This document shows positions 32,864 through 42,405 of a stretch of DNA of 64,000 bases, in pieces. Positions within the stretch are counted from its first letter, which is position 1; the number at the start of each line of letters is the position of its first letter. The DNA is from Cyclobacteriaceae bacterium (GTDB taxonomy: Bacteria > Bacteroidota > Bacteroidia > Cytophagales > Cyclobacteriaceae). Both the position numbers and the translations under genes were made by a program. The notes beneath the pieces were generated by a model. The model did not search any database and had not been told where the DNA came from. It was given only the letters and a program-made list of their open reading frames with translations. The stretch covers positions 124,001-188,000 of the forward strand of contig JANQEU010000085.1 in NCBI GenBank assembly GCA_028278225.1. The letters are read 5' to 3'.

Positions 32864-33556
32864 ATGGCATTGAAAGTTATCGGCACAGGAGGCCCCAGAA
32901 CCGGAACTGCATCACTAAAAGACGCCCTGGAGATCCTGGGCTTTGGGAAATGTTACCACATGGAGTGGCTGTTTAACCATCCTGAACAGCTCCGGTACTG
33001 GCATGAGCTTTTCCAAACCGGAACCACGGATTTTGATACGTTGTTTGATGGGTTTACCAGCACTGTTGATTTCCCGGGATATCTGAATTACAAAGCGTTG
33101 TTTGACAAATATCCGGATGCGAAGTTTGTGCTTACGGAAAGAGATCCTGAAAAGTGGTACGACAGTGCCATCAATACCGTTCATGCCGTAACACCCCAGA
33201 CTATCGGCCAAAAGCTTGGAATGATGAAAAAGATGATCCTTTCATCGCGATTCAGAAAAATATCCAAATCCTTCATTTTGGTGGAAAAATACCTTTGGAA
33301 AAGGCACTATAAAAGTAAGTTCAAAGACAAGGAACTGGCGCTTCGGATTTATAATGATTTCAATGACGAAATAAAACGCAATATTCCTTCCGGCCAGCTT
33401 TTAGTATACAACATTGCAGATGGCTGGGGGCCTCTTTGTTCATTTTTGAATGTGCCCGTGCCTGATGATGATTTCCCCCACAAGAATCAGCGTAAGGAAT
33501 TTAAGGAACAAATCGGAAGAATGCTGAACACCGGCGAGCAGCTCGTCCTCAAATGA
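32864..33556 (+). CDS. Sulfotransferase family protein (PAPS-dependent)
   Basis: 230 residues. The N-terminal VIGTGGPRTGTASLKDALE is the PAPS 5'-phosphosulfate loop of the Sulfotransferase_4-type family, and DAKFVLTERDPEKWYDSAIN supplies the 3'-phosphate arginine region. FNHPEQLRYW and FDKYPDAKF are typical of this group. It would transfer sulfate from PAPS to an unknown acceptor in the cytoplasm; there is no signal peptide. GGAG shortly before the ATG resembles a Shine-Dalgarno, unusual for this phylum. It converges with an arylsulfate sulfotransferase gene 19 bp away. Confidence 0.9.
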   Translation: MALKVIGTGGPRTGTASLKDALEILGFGKCYHMEWLFNHPEQLRYWHELFQTGTTDFDTLFDGFTSTVDFPGYLNYKALFDKYPDAKFVLTERDPEKWYDSAINTVHAVTPQTIGQKLGMMKKMILSSRFRKISKSFILVEKYLWKRHYKSKFKDKELALRIYNDFNDEIKRNIPSGQLLVYNIADGWGPLCSFLNVPVPDDDFPHKNQRKEFKEQIGRMLNTGEQLVLK

Positions 33557-33575
33557 CCTGTTAAGCGTCATTTTT

Positions 33576-35171
33576 TTACCTTCCGTACAGGTCGTAGCGT
33601 TCACCACGGTAAACCACATCCAGTTGTCCCCATGCGTTTTCGCCCGTACTTGTGGCGTCTTTGAAGAAGATCCGTGCTTCAAATATTTCTTTATTGTCCG
33701 GATACGTGATTTCAATAACCTTGGCATGAGGGGGTAGTTCGCTTGCTCGTATGTTTCCGGCCGTAATGAGCCGGTTACCGGTAACAGGCAGTACATCTAC
33801 ATCACTGGTAATAGGAGCGTACATATCCAGACCACGTGAGGTTCCGTATTCCCATACCTGCCGGATGGTCATATTTTCCTCGTCAATGCGATATTCCACT
33901 GCTCGCGAATAGGTAGGCTTTCTGCCAAAGTTCCTTGACAATCCATTATCAAACATCAAAATATTCCCATTTTCCAAAATGGTCACCGCATGTTGTCCCG
34001 TGCTCCATTCAAAATCGTCAGCACCTGCAAACCCCTGTTGAACCGCAGCCGGAAGGGCATTTCCATCAGCATCCAGGGCTGTGAGCAGGTAATCGGATGT
34101 TTCAAACCCGGCACCTGTTCTCCCGGCCTTTCCCCAACCCTGGTGAGGCGCCAGGATCCACATGAGGTTGTTTTCGTTATCGACCTTTGCCACCCCCTGA
34201 TTTCTTCCTGATATGATAATGGAATTGTCAGCAACACTCCTCGTTACATTGTTGATATGCAACCAATCCACCCTGAAATCGAGATTGTAATCCTCCGGGT
34301 ACACGGATCGGTCAATATCCAGCACCTCAGCCAGGTCCCATTCCCTGATACCCCGATTGGCGCTTCTGTCCCACTCCACTACATAATCGTACCTGGTAAC
34401 AACTTCATGGCCATCGCTTCTTCTGACCTTTGAGTCTTTTTTCGATCCTGCCATTAGCAACCTGTTATTCGGTAATTCAACAATATCATGATTGCCGGCA
34501 TATAACCACATTTGCTCTTTTTTGATCTCCTCACCAAGATCACTCAATTCCCATATGTCAATCCAACTGAGATACAGCCAATTGCCATTTGCCAGCCTGA
34601 GCGGCGTGTAAGATATCTGACCTACACCGCTCATGTCCATATACCACCTGATATCTCCGTTGTCATCAAACATAATGGTATAAGCATGAAACCTTCCGTC
34701 GTTGGCAATCAGCATTTCAATCAAATGAAATCCGGGCTCCATTAGCGATCTGTCAATCTTTTCAATTTCGATGGCGGGGAAAAAATCAGGTATTGCTGAA
34801 GTTGTAACCTCAGCAGACCCATTGTAGATCTTTCCGTCCTCCGTTGTCAGTACAATATTTATGAGGTTGGTAGTATCCGGATAGAGTCCGAGTACAGGCA
34901 GTGAATGGCGATCACTTAATGTGGAAAATTCTTTGGTTACCGGTACTGAACCGGTCACCGTGACTTTCACCCTGCACTTCTCTTTTGTCCGGAACTTCAC
35001 CAAAGCTCCCAACGGCACTTTTTCATAGGGATTTAAGTCAACGTGTACTGAGCCCTGCACGATATCTTCAAGCTTTCCCGGACCCTTATCACATGATGTG
35101 ATTAACATGAGGACCAGTCCGGCTAAAAAAAACCGGAAACAAGCAAATTTCGAAAAGTGTTGATGTGCCAT
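33576..35171 (-). CDS. Arylsulfate sulfotransferase (ASST) family lipoprotein
   Basis: 531 residues. The signal peptide ends in a lipobox (LMLITSC, C27). An N-terminal beta domain (45-125) is followed by the ASST six-bladed propeller. The four catalytic positions of E. coli AssT can be located: His228 in GNHDI, His305 in DWLHIN, the arginine of SGRNQG and the histidine of STGQHAVTI (the sulfohistidine). The family moves sulfate between phenolic compounds in the periplasm without PAPS. Its neighbour on the opposite strand is a PAPS-dependent sulfotransferase. Confidence 0.9.
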   Translation of the reverse strand: MAHQHFSKFACFRFFLAGLVLMLITSCDKGPGKLEDIVQGSVHVDLNPYEKVPLGALVKFRTKEKCRVKVTVTGSVPVTKEFSTLSDRHSLPVLGLYPDTTNLINIVLTTEDGKIYNGSAEVTTSAIPDFFPAIEIEKIDRSLMEPGFHLIEMLIANDGRFHAYTIMFDDNGDIRWYMDMSGVGQISYTPLRLANGNWLYLSWIDIWELSDLGEEIKKEQMWLYAGNHDIVELPNNRLLMAGSKKDSKVRRSDGHEVVTRYDYVVEWDRSANRGIREWDLAEVLDIDRSVYPEDYNLDFRVDWLHINNVTRSVADNSIIISGRNQGVAKVDNENNLMWILAPHQGWGKAGRTGAGFETSDYLLTALDADGNALPAAVQQGFAGADDFEWSTGQHAVTILENGNILMFDNGLSRNFGRKPTYSRAVEYRIDEENMTIRQVWEYGTSRGLDMYAPITSDVDVLPVTGNRLITAGNIRASELPPHAKVIEITYPDNKEIFEARIFFKDATSTGENAWGQLDVVYRGERYDLYGR

Positions 35172-35476
35172 CTCGTTAAAGTTATTGTCGCTAAATTAAA
35201 AACAGATGCTTAAATGATGACTTAAGTCGATTGGAAATGCCTGCGTCCTGTGCCCGAACTTTATAAATGGTAATGAGGGCCCTACCGGCGGTTTATGTGA
35301 CAATTCCGGTTCGCTCCACCCCCAATAAAACTGGCGTTTGTCTTTTACCAACTTTTTACCCTAAAACCGTGCAAAAGAAACAACCATTCATTATTTTACT
35401 TCGTGTTCTCAAAGAGACAAAACTGTCCGAGAACATGTAGAATATCATTAAGAACAGAAAGAATCAGCTATGAGTT
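35172..35476. other. 305-bp intergenic region
   Basis: Divergent region between the ASST gene and the small gene at 35477. It should contain the ASST promoter near 35180-35215 (TAACTTTA on the minus strand, one mismatch to TAnnTTTG) and any promoter for the downstream small gene. I see no repeat, hairpin with T-run, or coding frame worth naming. Confidence 0.45.
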
Positions 35477-35671
35477 ATGAAAGAAATAGAAGACTACCGA
35501 AAGGAGATTGAGGTCTTCTCAAAGGAAGACCACGAACTTCACCAGCAGGTCGGTCTGAGCATCGCACGACACCTGCAGCAGATAGGTAAAAACCAAAATG
35601 AGCGATTGCGGCAATCACAATACATACTCAAGATTGTCTATTGTCATTTTAATGCCTACAACCGGGCTTAA
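35477..35671 (+). CDS. Small hypothetical helical protein
   Basis: 64 residues, strongly helical and charged: MKEIEDYRKEIEVFSKEDHE, LHQQVGLSIARHLQQIGKNQ, NERLRQSQYILKIVYCHFN. No signal peptide and no family recognised. It is isolated on the plus strand between two large minus-strand genes, with no good ribosome-binding cue. The amphipathic pattern makes it look real rather than chance, but support is modest. Confidence 0.45.
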   Translation: MKEIEDYRKEIEVFSKEDHELHQQVGLSIARHLQQIGKNQNERLRQSQYILKIVYCHFNAYNRA

Positions 35672-35709
35672 ACGAGTTTCTCAATAGTCTAAACAGTGCC
35701 GTTTGCCTG

Positions 35710-35745
35710 CCGGGCCTGCCGAAATCAAGTTTTCGACAGGCCCGG
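35710..35745. repeat. Strong stem-loop without T-run
   Basis: CCGGGCCTGCCGAAA pairs with TTTTCGACAGGCCCGG across the loop TCAAG, a stem of about 15 bp with one mismatch. No T-run follows on either strand, so it is not a textbook intrinsic terminator. It lies between the small gene and the end of the Sortilin/BNR gene and may be an interspersed repeat or a transcript-end hairpin. Confidence 0.5.
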
Positions 35746-35799
35746 AGACATGCCTGGTCAATCTGAAACAGGATTGTAACCTGAAGGACCGTTTAATTA

Positions 35800-38700
35800 C
35801 TAATTCTCTTCAGAGATCCTTTGTCCTTCTATCCACGGCGCTCCGGCATCCCTAAGGGCCTGCTCGATACCAGGGAGTACATTGTCCGTAATTTCCGTCA
35901 ATTCACTTTTCAGCCCGGCCAGTTGATTCTTACCGATCTCTAAGCTCTCCTTATGCATAGGTGTTGGGCCATATGTAGTACGAAGCCCTCTCATGCCAAC
36001 AGACATACGGGACCGGGGTGTGGGTGATGACCTTTCACCTATTTCATCCTTGGTGTCATCACCATTCAATTGTTTGTCAAGATCCAGCAACCTCATCCTG
36101 GCATTGTATATCCTGGTGACCAGATCGTTTTCCTCCCTGTCCAGTCGCGATAACGCCGTCCTCATAGCCTTTACTTTGTCCAGACTGTTATCCAGGACTG
36201 TGGCTGTTGCCGTTATGTCCTGCTGCAGGATTTGAACCTCTTTAGTAAAAGCAACAAATTCGTCATAAGATGCGCCTTCCAGTGCTCCTTTCCTCAGTGG
36301 GACCACATTGAAGTCGACCGGACCTGCCAAATCCGTAACAACCCCGTCTACCACCTTGGACAAGGTAACGGAGTATGTCCCGGGAACAGCCATAAAGCCC
36401 CGGCTTCCAAAAAATCCACCCCCTGATTGCTGATTTAGCCGGATGCCGTTTTTAGAAGCCACCCGGAGATCCCAATTCACCCTGTGTATTCCTTTGCCTG
36501 ACTTCCCCTTGATCTTATTTACAACATTGCCTGCGGGATCTGTTATGGTCAGGATGATCGCCGGTTTTTCCTGTCTTCTCTCGGCTTCCAAAGCATCCCA
36601 ACCCGGAAAAGGGATACTTCTATTTTCCTTGGCCAGTTCTTTTTCTCTTTCTCTACGCTGGTCCTCAAGACTGCGTAATCCCTCTTTCAGGTAATAGGTG
36701 AAAATCGCCCCAAATGGCGGATTATCAGCTGTGTAATAAGAGGCACCCTGGCTGCTGACAAGTGATCTGGGGACATACCACAGTGCATCCTTGACTGCGA
36801 ACAGCTGTGCTTCCTGACCCAGTGTTTGATCACTTACTTCACGAAGAGGACTGATGTCATCCAAAACGAAAAAGCTGCGGCCAAATGACGCGCTGACAAG
36901 GTCATTTTCCCTTCGCTGAATGGTGATGTCCCTGAAAGAAATTGTGGGCACACCTCCTTTAAGTTTGATCCATTTGCTCCCTCCATCAATTGTAAAATAG
37001 ATGCCGAATTCTGTTGCTGCAAAAAGAAGATCTTTTTTTACATGATCCTGAACCAGCCTCCAAATCAAGGTACGATCCGGTAAATCTCCGCTTACTGATG
37101 TCCAGGATCTTCCCCCGTCGGTACTCTTGATAAGATATGGTTTGAAATCGCCATATTTATGATTATCCAATGCGCAATACACCGTATTGGCATCAAACAG
37201 ATCAGCTTTCAGGTCATTCACAAATGCCGTTGCCGGAATTCCCTTTATACTTCCCATCTCAATTTTTCTCCAGCTTTGTCCGCCGTCTTCCGTGACTTGT
37301 ATGATGCCATCGTCAGTTCCTGCATAGATCAGCCCTTCCTGCAGCGGAGATTCTGCCAGAGAGGTGATCGTATTGTAATTGGACATGGCCCCAACATCCC
37401 AGGCATTGTCCCAGCTCTGCACTTTGCCCATTATTGGAAGGGTTATCCTTTCCTGGTTTCTGGTCAGATCCCCGGATATAGCTGTCCAGCTATCCCCTCT
37501 GTTATCTGACTTCCAAACGCGTTGTGAGGCAAAATATAATCTTGTTGGACTGTGCGGGCTGATCAATATAGGTGCATCCCAGTTGTAGCGTTCGTAATCT
37601 TCACCTTCCCCGGCCTGAGGTTGAATGTACACCTGTTCGCCGGTTATCTGATCAATCCTGTGCAATCCTCCCTGTTGCGTTTCAGCATAGGTGATCAACG
37701 GATTACCCGGCTCAACAGCCGACTGATGTCCATCCGCACCCAGTGTTTTCCACCAATCGGCATTTCGAATACCATGCCATGTATCAGTCCTGGAAGGTCC
37801 GCCGTGCGATCCATTGTCCTGAGTGCCGCCATAGATATTATAAAATGGCTCGGTATCATCAACAGCCACCTTGTAGTACTGGGTGATAGGCATGTTATCA
37901 ATAAAACGCCAGTTCTCAGCAAGGTCAAAACTTTCATAAATGCCCCCGTCTGTCCCAACCAGCAAGTAATCCGGATCGTCCGCCCTGAAATTTAGTGAGT
38001 GACTGTCGGAGTGCATTCCTTCACGTTTCATCCTTCTGAAGTTTTTGCCAAAATCATCCGAAACCAACATGTTATTATTGATCAGATACAGCCTTCCCTC
38101 CTGATGAGGAGACGCGTAAAGTTCCTGATAATAATGAGGTCCTGTAGCACCCGAAACGGCATCCGATTGCTTTTTCCATGTCTTGCCCCGATTGGTGGAC
38201 ATAAATACTCCGCCCGTGGTCCTGTCCAATTCGATTGCGGCGTAGATCACCTCCGGATTCTGGGGCGATATGGCCAGGCCAGTTTTACCAAGGTTGGATT
38301 TTGGGATACCGGACGTAAGTTTTTCCCAGGTCTCCCCGCCATCGGTACTGCGATGGATCCCCGAACCGGGACCACCACCCAGATAGGCTGCAACTGTTCT
38401 GTGTCTGTCCCAGGTCGCTGCATACAGCCAACCAGGATCCCGGGGATCAATCACAATATCCGTGACACCCGTCCATTCTCCGTCTCCAAGAACTTTTCGC
38501 CAATTCTCTCCTCCATCCACGGTTTTATATAGCCCTCTTTCTCCCCCGCTTTTCCACAAGGGACCCTGAACGGCAACCCAGACGATGTCCGAATTCTCCG
38601 GATGAATAATGATCCTGGATATGTGTTCGGAGGCTTTGAGTCCCACATTCTTCCATGACTTGCCGTCATCGTCACTTTTGTAAATACCGTCTCCGTAACC

Positions 38701-39051
38701 GACATGACGACCACCTACATTTTCTCCGGTTCCAACCCAAATGGTATGGGGATTGTTCCGGTCAATCGTGATGCAACCAATACTGTAACTTGGCTGATCA
38801 TCAAAAATTGGCTCCCATGTTACGCCTGAGTTTTTGGTTTTCCAGACTCCTCCGGAACCTACAGCCACATACCATACATTGTCATTTTCAGGATGAACGG
38901 CAATATCTGCGATACGGCCTGACGTAAACGCAGGGCCAACATTTCTCATTTTCAGCCCTTTAAACGTGCTTGCTGAAAATGGAGAATCTTCCTGTGCAAA
39001 TCCAACGATGGAAATAAAAATTCCAAATAGAATAAAATGTAATCTCTTCAT
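35800..39051 (-). CDS. Large secreted Sortilin/BNR-propeller protein
   Basis: About 1083 residues from MKRLHFILFGIFISIVGFAQ (signal peptide); an upstream ATG would add 10. Two propeller blocks contain at least ten Asp-box turns, for example SDDDGKSWKNV, TVDGGENWRKV, STDGGETWEKL, STNRGKTWKKQ, TEDGGQSWRKI, STDGGRSWTSV and TIDGGSKWIKL. Phrases such as RNVGPAFTSGRIADIAVHP and VAVGSGGVWKTKNSG mark the VPS10/'glycosyl hydrolase' group abundant in Bacteroidota and Acidobacteria. The C-terminal 300 residues contain IHRVNWDLRV, VPGTYSVTLSK and a helical end. Enzymatic activity is not established. The gene stands alone. Confidence 0.88.
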   Translation of the reverse strand: MKRLHFILFGIFISIVGFAQEDSPFSASTFKGLKMRNVGPAFTSGRIADIAVHPENDNVWYVAVGSGGVWKTKNSGVTWEPIFDDQPSYSIGCITIDRNNPHTIWVGTGENVGGRHVGYGDGIYKSDDDGKSWKNVGLKASEHISRIIIHPENSDIVWVAVQGPLWKSGGERGLYKTVDGGENWRKVLGDGEWTGVTDIVIDPRDPGWLYAATWDRHRTVAAYLGGGPGSGIHRSTDGGETWEKLTSGIPKSNLGKTGLAISPQNPEVIYAAIELDRTTGGVFMSTNRGKTWKKQSDAVSGATGPHYYQELYASPHQEGRLYLINNNMLVSDDFGKNFRRMKREGMHSDSHSLNFRADDPDYLLVGTDGGIYESFDLAENWRFIDNMPITQYYKVAVDDTEPFYNIYGGTQDNGSHGGPSRTDTWHGIRNADWWKTLGADGHQSAVEPGNPLITYAETQQGGLHRIDQITGEQVYIQPQAGEGEDYERYNWDAPILISPHSPTRLYFASQRVWKSDNRGDSWTAISGDLTRNQERITLPIMGKVQSWDNAWDVGAMSNYNTITSLAESPLQEGLIYAGTDDGIIQVTEDGGQSWRKIEMGSIKGIPATAFVNDLKADLFDANTVYCALDNHKYGDFKPYLIKSTDGGRSWTSVSGDLPDRTLIWRLVQDHVKKDLLFAATEFGIYFTIDGGSKWIKLKGGVPTISFRDITIQRRENDLVSASFGRSFFVLDDISPLREVSDQTLGQEAQLFAVKDALWYVPRSLVSSQGASYYTADNPPFGAIFTYYLKEGLRSLEDQRREREKELAKENRSIPFPGWDALEAERRQEKPAIILTITDPAGNVVNKIKGKSGKGIHRVNWDLRVASKNGIRLNQQSGGGFFGSRGFMAVPGTYSVTLSKVVDGVVTDLAGPVDFNVVPLRKGALEGASYDEFVAFTKEVQILQQDITATATVLDNSLDKVKAMRTALSRLDREENDLVTRIYNARMRLLDLDKQLNGDDTKDEIGERSSPTPRSRMSVGMRGLRTTYGPTPMHKESLEIGKNQLAGLKSELTEITDNVLPGIEQALRDAGAPWIEGQRISEEN

Positions 39052-39203
39052 GGCTCTATTGGTTAAGTGTAATTGATTCATTGAGTTAATCTAGGGAATA
39101 GTGGAATGAAAGGAAAAGATAATTCCAACACCGGAAAATCCGGGTGATGGAGGAATCGCCGGGAACCGGATGTGCATTCATTTCCAGTTGCTAAATTTGG
39201 ATT

Positions 39204-39815
39204 ATGGCTTTGAAGAAGTTTGTCAAGATCAGTAAAATCTCAAACCTGAGCGATGCACGTTATTGTGCGGGAATGATGGCGGATATCCTGGGGTTTAACC
39301 TTAAAAAAGGGACTGAAGGGTATGTTTCACCTGAAACATTTGAAGAGATCACTAATTGGGTAGCAGGTGTGAGCTTTGCAGGGGAATTTAGTGACATGAA
39401 CGTAGAGGATATTAAAATATCCGCTACGGAGTATGCTCTGGATTTTATTGAAACCTCAAAGCCGGACGATCTTGAAGAACTCAGTACCATCGGAACGCCA
39501 CTTATTCTTAATGTTCAGGTAAGCCCGGATAATGTGGACGATTTTGGGTCAGCACTCGAAAAGATCGCGGATTTAGCGGAGTACATTGTCATTACCAGTG
39601 AAGAAAAATCATTAATTCATCAGATTGACAGTTCCGTAGGTGACTTAGCCGCAAAAACCAAGCTTATCAGGGCGTTTGGAAATACACCGGAATCTGTTTC
39701 AAGCCTGTCCGATTGCTGGCATGGTATACAACTTTCCGGAACATCTGAGGAAAGACCCGGATTTAGTGATTACGGGGAGGTTATGGATATCCTGGAAACG
39801 CTTGAGGAAGACTGA
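39204..39815 (+). CDS. TrpF-like barrel protein lacking catalytic residues
   Basis: 203 residues. The opening VKISKISNLSDARYCAGMMADILGFNL lines up with TrpF (VKICGITxxEDAxxAxxxGADxxGFxF), then YVSPETFEEI matches the SPRYVSP segment and GIQLSGTSEERPGFSDYGEV the C-terminal phosphate-binding loop region. The catalytic cysteine of KICG is serine (KISK), and the segment expected to hold the catalytic aspartate reads YIVITSEEK. Phosphoribosylanthranilate isomerase activity is therefore unlikely. It has no signal peptide and no trp genes around it; an FtsX permease gene follows 71 bp later. The function is unknown. Confidence 0.78.
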   Translation: MALKKFVKISKISNLSDARYCAGMMADILGFNLKKGTEGYVSPETFEEITNWVAGVSFAGEFSDMNVEDIKISATEYALDFIETSKPDDLEELSTIGTPLILNVQVSPDNVDDFGSALEKIADLAEYIVITSEEKSLIHQIDSSVGDLAAKTKLIRAFGNTPESVSSLSDCWHGIQLSGTSEERPGFSDYGEVMDILETLEED

Positions 39816-39886
39816 TGTCTTTGGTTTGAAGTCTCGCGGTGCAACTTTTGACATTGTTGTGCCATCTACTATAAAAACCAAAGACC

Positions 39887-42298
39887 ATGATCTTCAACTA
39901 TCTCCGTGTTTTCATTCAAAACATTAAACGAAACCCTGTTTTTTCTTTACTGAGCATTCTGGGGCTCAGCCTGGGAATAGGCATCAGCTACATCATTGCA
40001 CTCTACACATTTGACGAGCTTTCTTATGACAGGTTTCATCGCGACAGTGACAGGATCTACAGGGTAGGTATATCGGGCATTCTGTCAGGAAACAAGTTTG
40101 ATGGCGTCAACACCTGCGCACCCATGGCCAAAGCGCTGAATACCGAAGTTCCCGGAATCGAGCAAAGTATTCGACTTGGTCAATGGCCCAGTCTATTGGT
40201 GCATATCGGTGAAGAGCCTATTGCCGAGAATGATGTGCTTTTGGCAGATAGGGAATTCTTTGAGTTTTTTGACTTCAAATTGATCGCCGGCGATCCGGTT
40301 ACAGCTTTAAAGGACAAAAACAGCATTGTACTCACAGAGAAACTGGCAAAAAAGTACTATGGAAATGACTCCTATGATGAAATAGTGGGCAGGATCCTGG
40401 TGGTTGGAAATTCCGAGCAATCCTACGAAATAACCGGGGTGGCGGAAGAAGCTCCCATGAATTCTCACTTCCGGTTCTCCATGATCCTCTCAATCAGCTC
40501 GTGGGATTACAGTGAAAACCCGCAATGGACGAGTAATAGCCTCTACACCTATTTCAAAGCATATCCCGAGTCCGATCTGAATGAGATACAAACCCAATTG
40601 GATCAACTGGTTGAAAAATACGTCGGACCCGAGATCCGGCAATATCTTGGAATATCTCTAGCCGAGTTTCGTGAAGGAGGCGGCGACTATGGATACTGGA
40701 TCCAACCCCTTCATGATATCCATTTAAAGTCCCATTACGATGGTGAGCTGGAAGCAAATGGAGATATACAAAATGTCCTGATCTTTTCCGTAGTAGGTTT
40801 ATTTGTACTAATCGTTGCGGGCACCAATTTTGTGAATCTGTCGACAGCCAGGGCCACCGACAGGGCAAAAGAAGTCGGTATAAGAAAATCGGTTGGAGCC
40901 TACCGACGACAGCTTATTTTTCAACATCTTTTCGAGTCATTTTCATATTGCCTCATTGCAGGCATTATTGCCCTTGTAGGTGTGATTTTCGGCCTGGACT
41001 ACTTCAATCACATCACCGGAAAAGATTTTGCATTACCGGATGTTTTTACCCTGAATTATCTTTTGTACTTCCTGTTGTTTGTAGTGCTGATCAGCGTCCT
41101 GTCAGGCATATACCCGGCACTCATTTTGAGTTCTTATCAACCAATATCCATTCTCAAGGGGCATATCCATGCCTCTGCCGGAAAATTGAATGCAAGGAAT
41201 TTAATGGTAGGCTTCCAGTTTGCACTGACGACCGTAGCCATCATTCTGACGATCACCATTTTCAAACAACTGGACATGATGCGTAACAAAAATCTGGGTT
41301 TTGACAAGGACAAAATAATGGTGGTGTTTAATGCAAATGGACTGTCAAACAAGGAAACATTTAAGAATGAGGTTTTGGCTGTACCTGAGGTAAGATCCGT
41401 GAATATCACGCAAGGGTTTCCCCCGCTCATTTACAACAATTCTGTTTTTCGGTTTGGAGATCCCCAGGAGGATCATTTGTTGTATTTCTATTACACGGAC
41501 AAGGATCATTTTGAAACCTTCCGGTTCCAGTTGAAGGAAGGAAGGGCCTTTACAGACGAGGAACTTGACGAAAATTCCGTGGTGATAAATGAGGCGGCCT
41601 TCAGGCTTTCAGGCTGGAAGGACCTGGACAACAGGCAAATATTTGAGTTTGAAGATGAAGGTGTACTGCAACCCTTTAATGTCATTGGCGTAGTGCAGGA
41701 TTTTCATTTCCAGGACTTCAAGTCCTCTATCAAACCCATGGCTTTTTTCTGTGGTGAAAGAGGGAGATTCATTACGATGAAACTTGAAACTGATGATATC
41801 CTGAATACGGTGACCAATGTGGAAAACAGGTGGATGGAATTGTCCAATGGAAAGCCATTTGATTATTCCTTTGTTGACAGCCAGTTTGACAAGCTTTTCG
41901 AAAGTGAGAAACGCCTGGGAGAACTCACTTCCATCCTCGCCATTCTCACGATCATCACTGCATCCCTCGGGCTGTTCGGGTTGGCTGCTTATGTTGCCAG
42001 GTCAAAACGGAAGGAATTCAGCATTCGAAAAGTTCTTGGCGCTTCCGTACTCAGGGTAATGGTCATTCAGATACGCTATTTCGTGACCATTGCAATATTG
42101 GCTATGGCAGTTGCCATACCGGCGAGTTTTTGGCTGGTACAAAAATGGCTGAATGGTTTTGAATACAGGACCGCCAACGACTGGACGATCTACACGGCAA
42201 CTGTGGCTGCGGTAATGATCCTGATCCTGGTGACCGTGGGGTATCAGTCCTACAAGGCGTCCACATTATCGCCTACCAAAGTTTTAAGGGAAGAATAA
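39887..42298 (+). CDS. ABC transporter permease, MacB/FtsX type
   Basis: 803 residues with duplicated MacB layout: an N-terminal TM (FSLLSILGLSLGIGISYIIALYTF with FDELSYDRFH after it), a periplasmic domain, three TMs with STARATDRAKEVGIRKSVGAYR, then a second TM/periplasmic unit and AYVARSKRKEFSIRKVLGAS, ending PTKVLREE. It lacks the PadR-linked prefix domain of the permease at 10192. No ATPase gene is adjacent, so a shared ATPase elsewhere is implied. Such orphan permeases are numerous in Cytophagales. Confidence 0.92.
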   Translation: MIFNYLRVFIQNIKRNPVFSLLSILGLSLGIGISYIIALYTFDELSYDRFHRDSDRIYRVGISGILSGNKFDGVNTCAPMAKALNTEVPGIEQSIRLGQWPSLLVHIGEEPIAENDVLLADREFFEFFDFKLIAGDPVTALKDKNSIVLTEKLAKKYYGNDSYDEIVGRILVVGNSEQSYEITGVAEEAPMNSHFRFSMILSISSWDYSENPQWTSNSLYTYFKAYPESDLNEIQTQLDQLVEKYVGPEIRQYLGISLAEFREGGGDYGYWIQPLHDIHLKSHYDGELEANGDIQNVLIFSVVGLFVLIVAGTNFVNLSTARATDRAKEVGIRKSVGAYRRQLIFQHLFESFSYCLIAGIIALVGVIFGLDYFNHITGKDFALPDVFTLNYLLYFLLFVVLISVLSGIYPALILSSYQPISILKGHIHASAGKLNARNLMVGFQFALTTVAIILTITIFKQLDMMRNKNLGFDKDKIMVVFNANGLSNKETFKNEVLAVPEVRSVNITQGFPPLIYNNSVFRFGDPQEDHLLYFYYTDKDHFETFRFQLKEGRAFTDEELDENSVVINEAAFRLSGWKDLDNRQIFEFEDEGVLQPFNVIGVVQDFHFQDFKSSIKPMAFFCGERGRFITMKLETDDILNTVTNVENRWMELSNGKPFDYSFVDSQFDKLFESEKRLGELTSILAILTIITASLGLFGLAAYVARSKRKEFSIRKVLGASVLRVMVIQIRYFVTIAILAMAVAIPASFWLVQKWLNGFEYRTANDWTIYTATVAAVMILILVTVGYQSYKASTLSPTKVLREE

Positions 42299-42307
42299 AA
42301 TATCTCA

Positions 42308-42354
42308 GGGAATTGAGGTTTAGGGATCATCGCTTCCCCAAAAACCTCATTCCC
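42308..42354. terminator. Hairpin between convergent genes
   Basis: GGGAATTGAGGTTT pairs with AACCTCATTCCC (one bulged base), with an additional GGG/CCC inside. It lies in the 107-bp gap between the FtsX permease and the PKD gene, so it can serve both transcripts. T-runs on either side are weak, so it may stop RNA degradation rather than transcription. Confidence 0.5.
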
Positions 42355-42405
42355 ATTTGTACTTCCGGAAAGAAGTACTTTTCCACAGCCACCCTATGAA
42401 TGGAT

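Noticed and set aside
37999-38532. Plus-strand frame of 177 codons inside the Sortilin/BNR gene
   Set aside because: Antisense to a continuous propeller with many Asp boxes.
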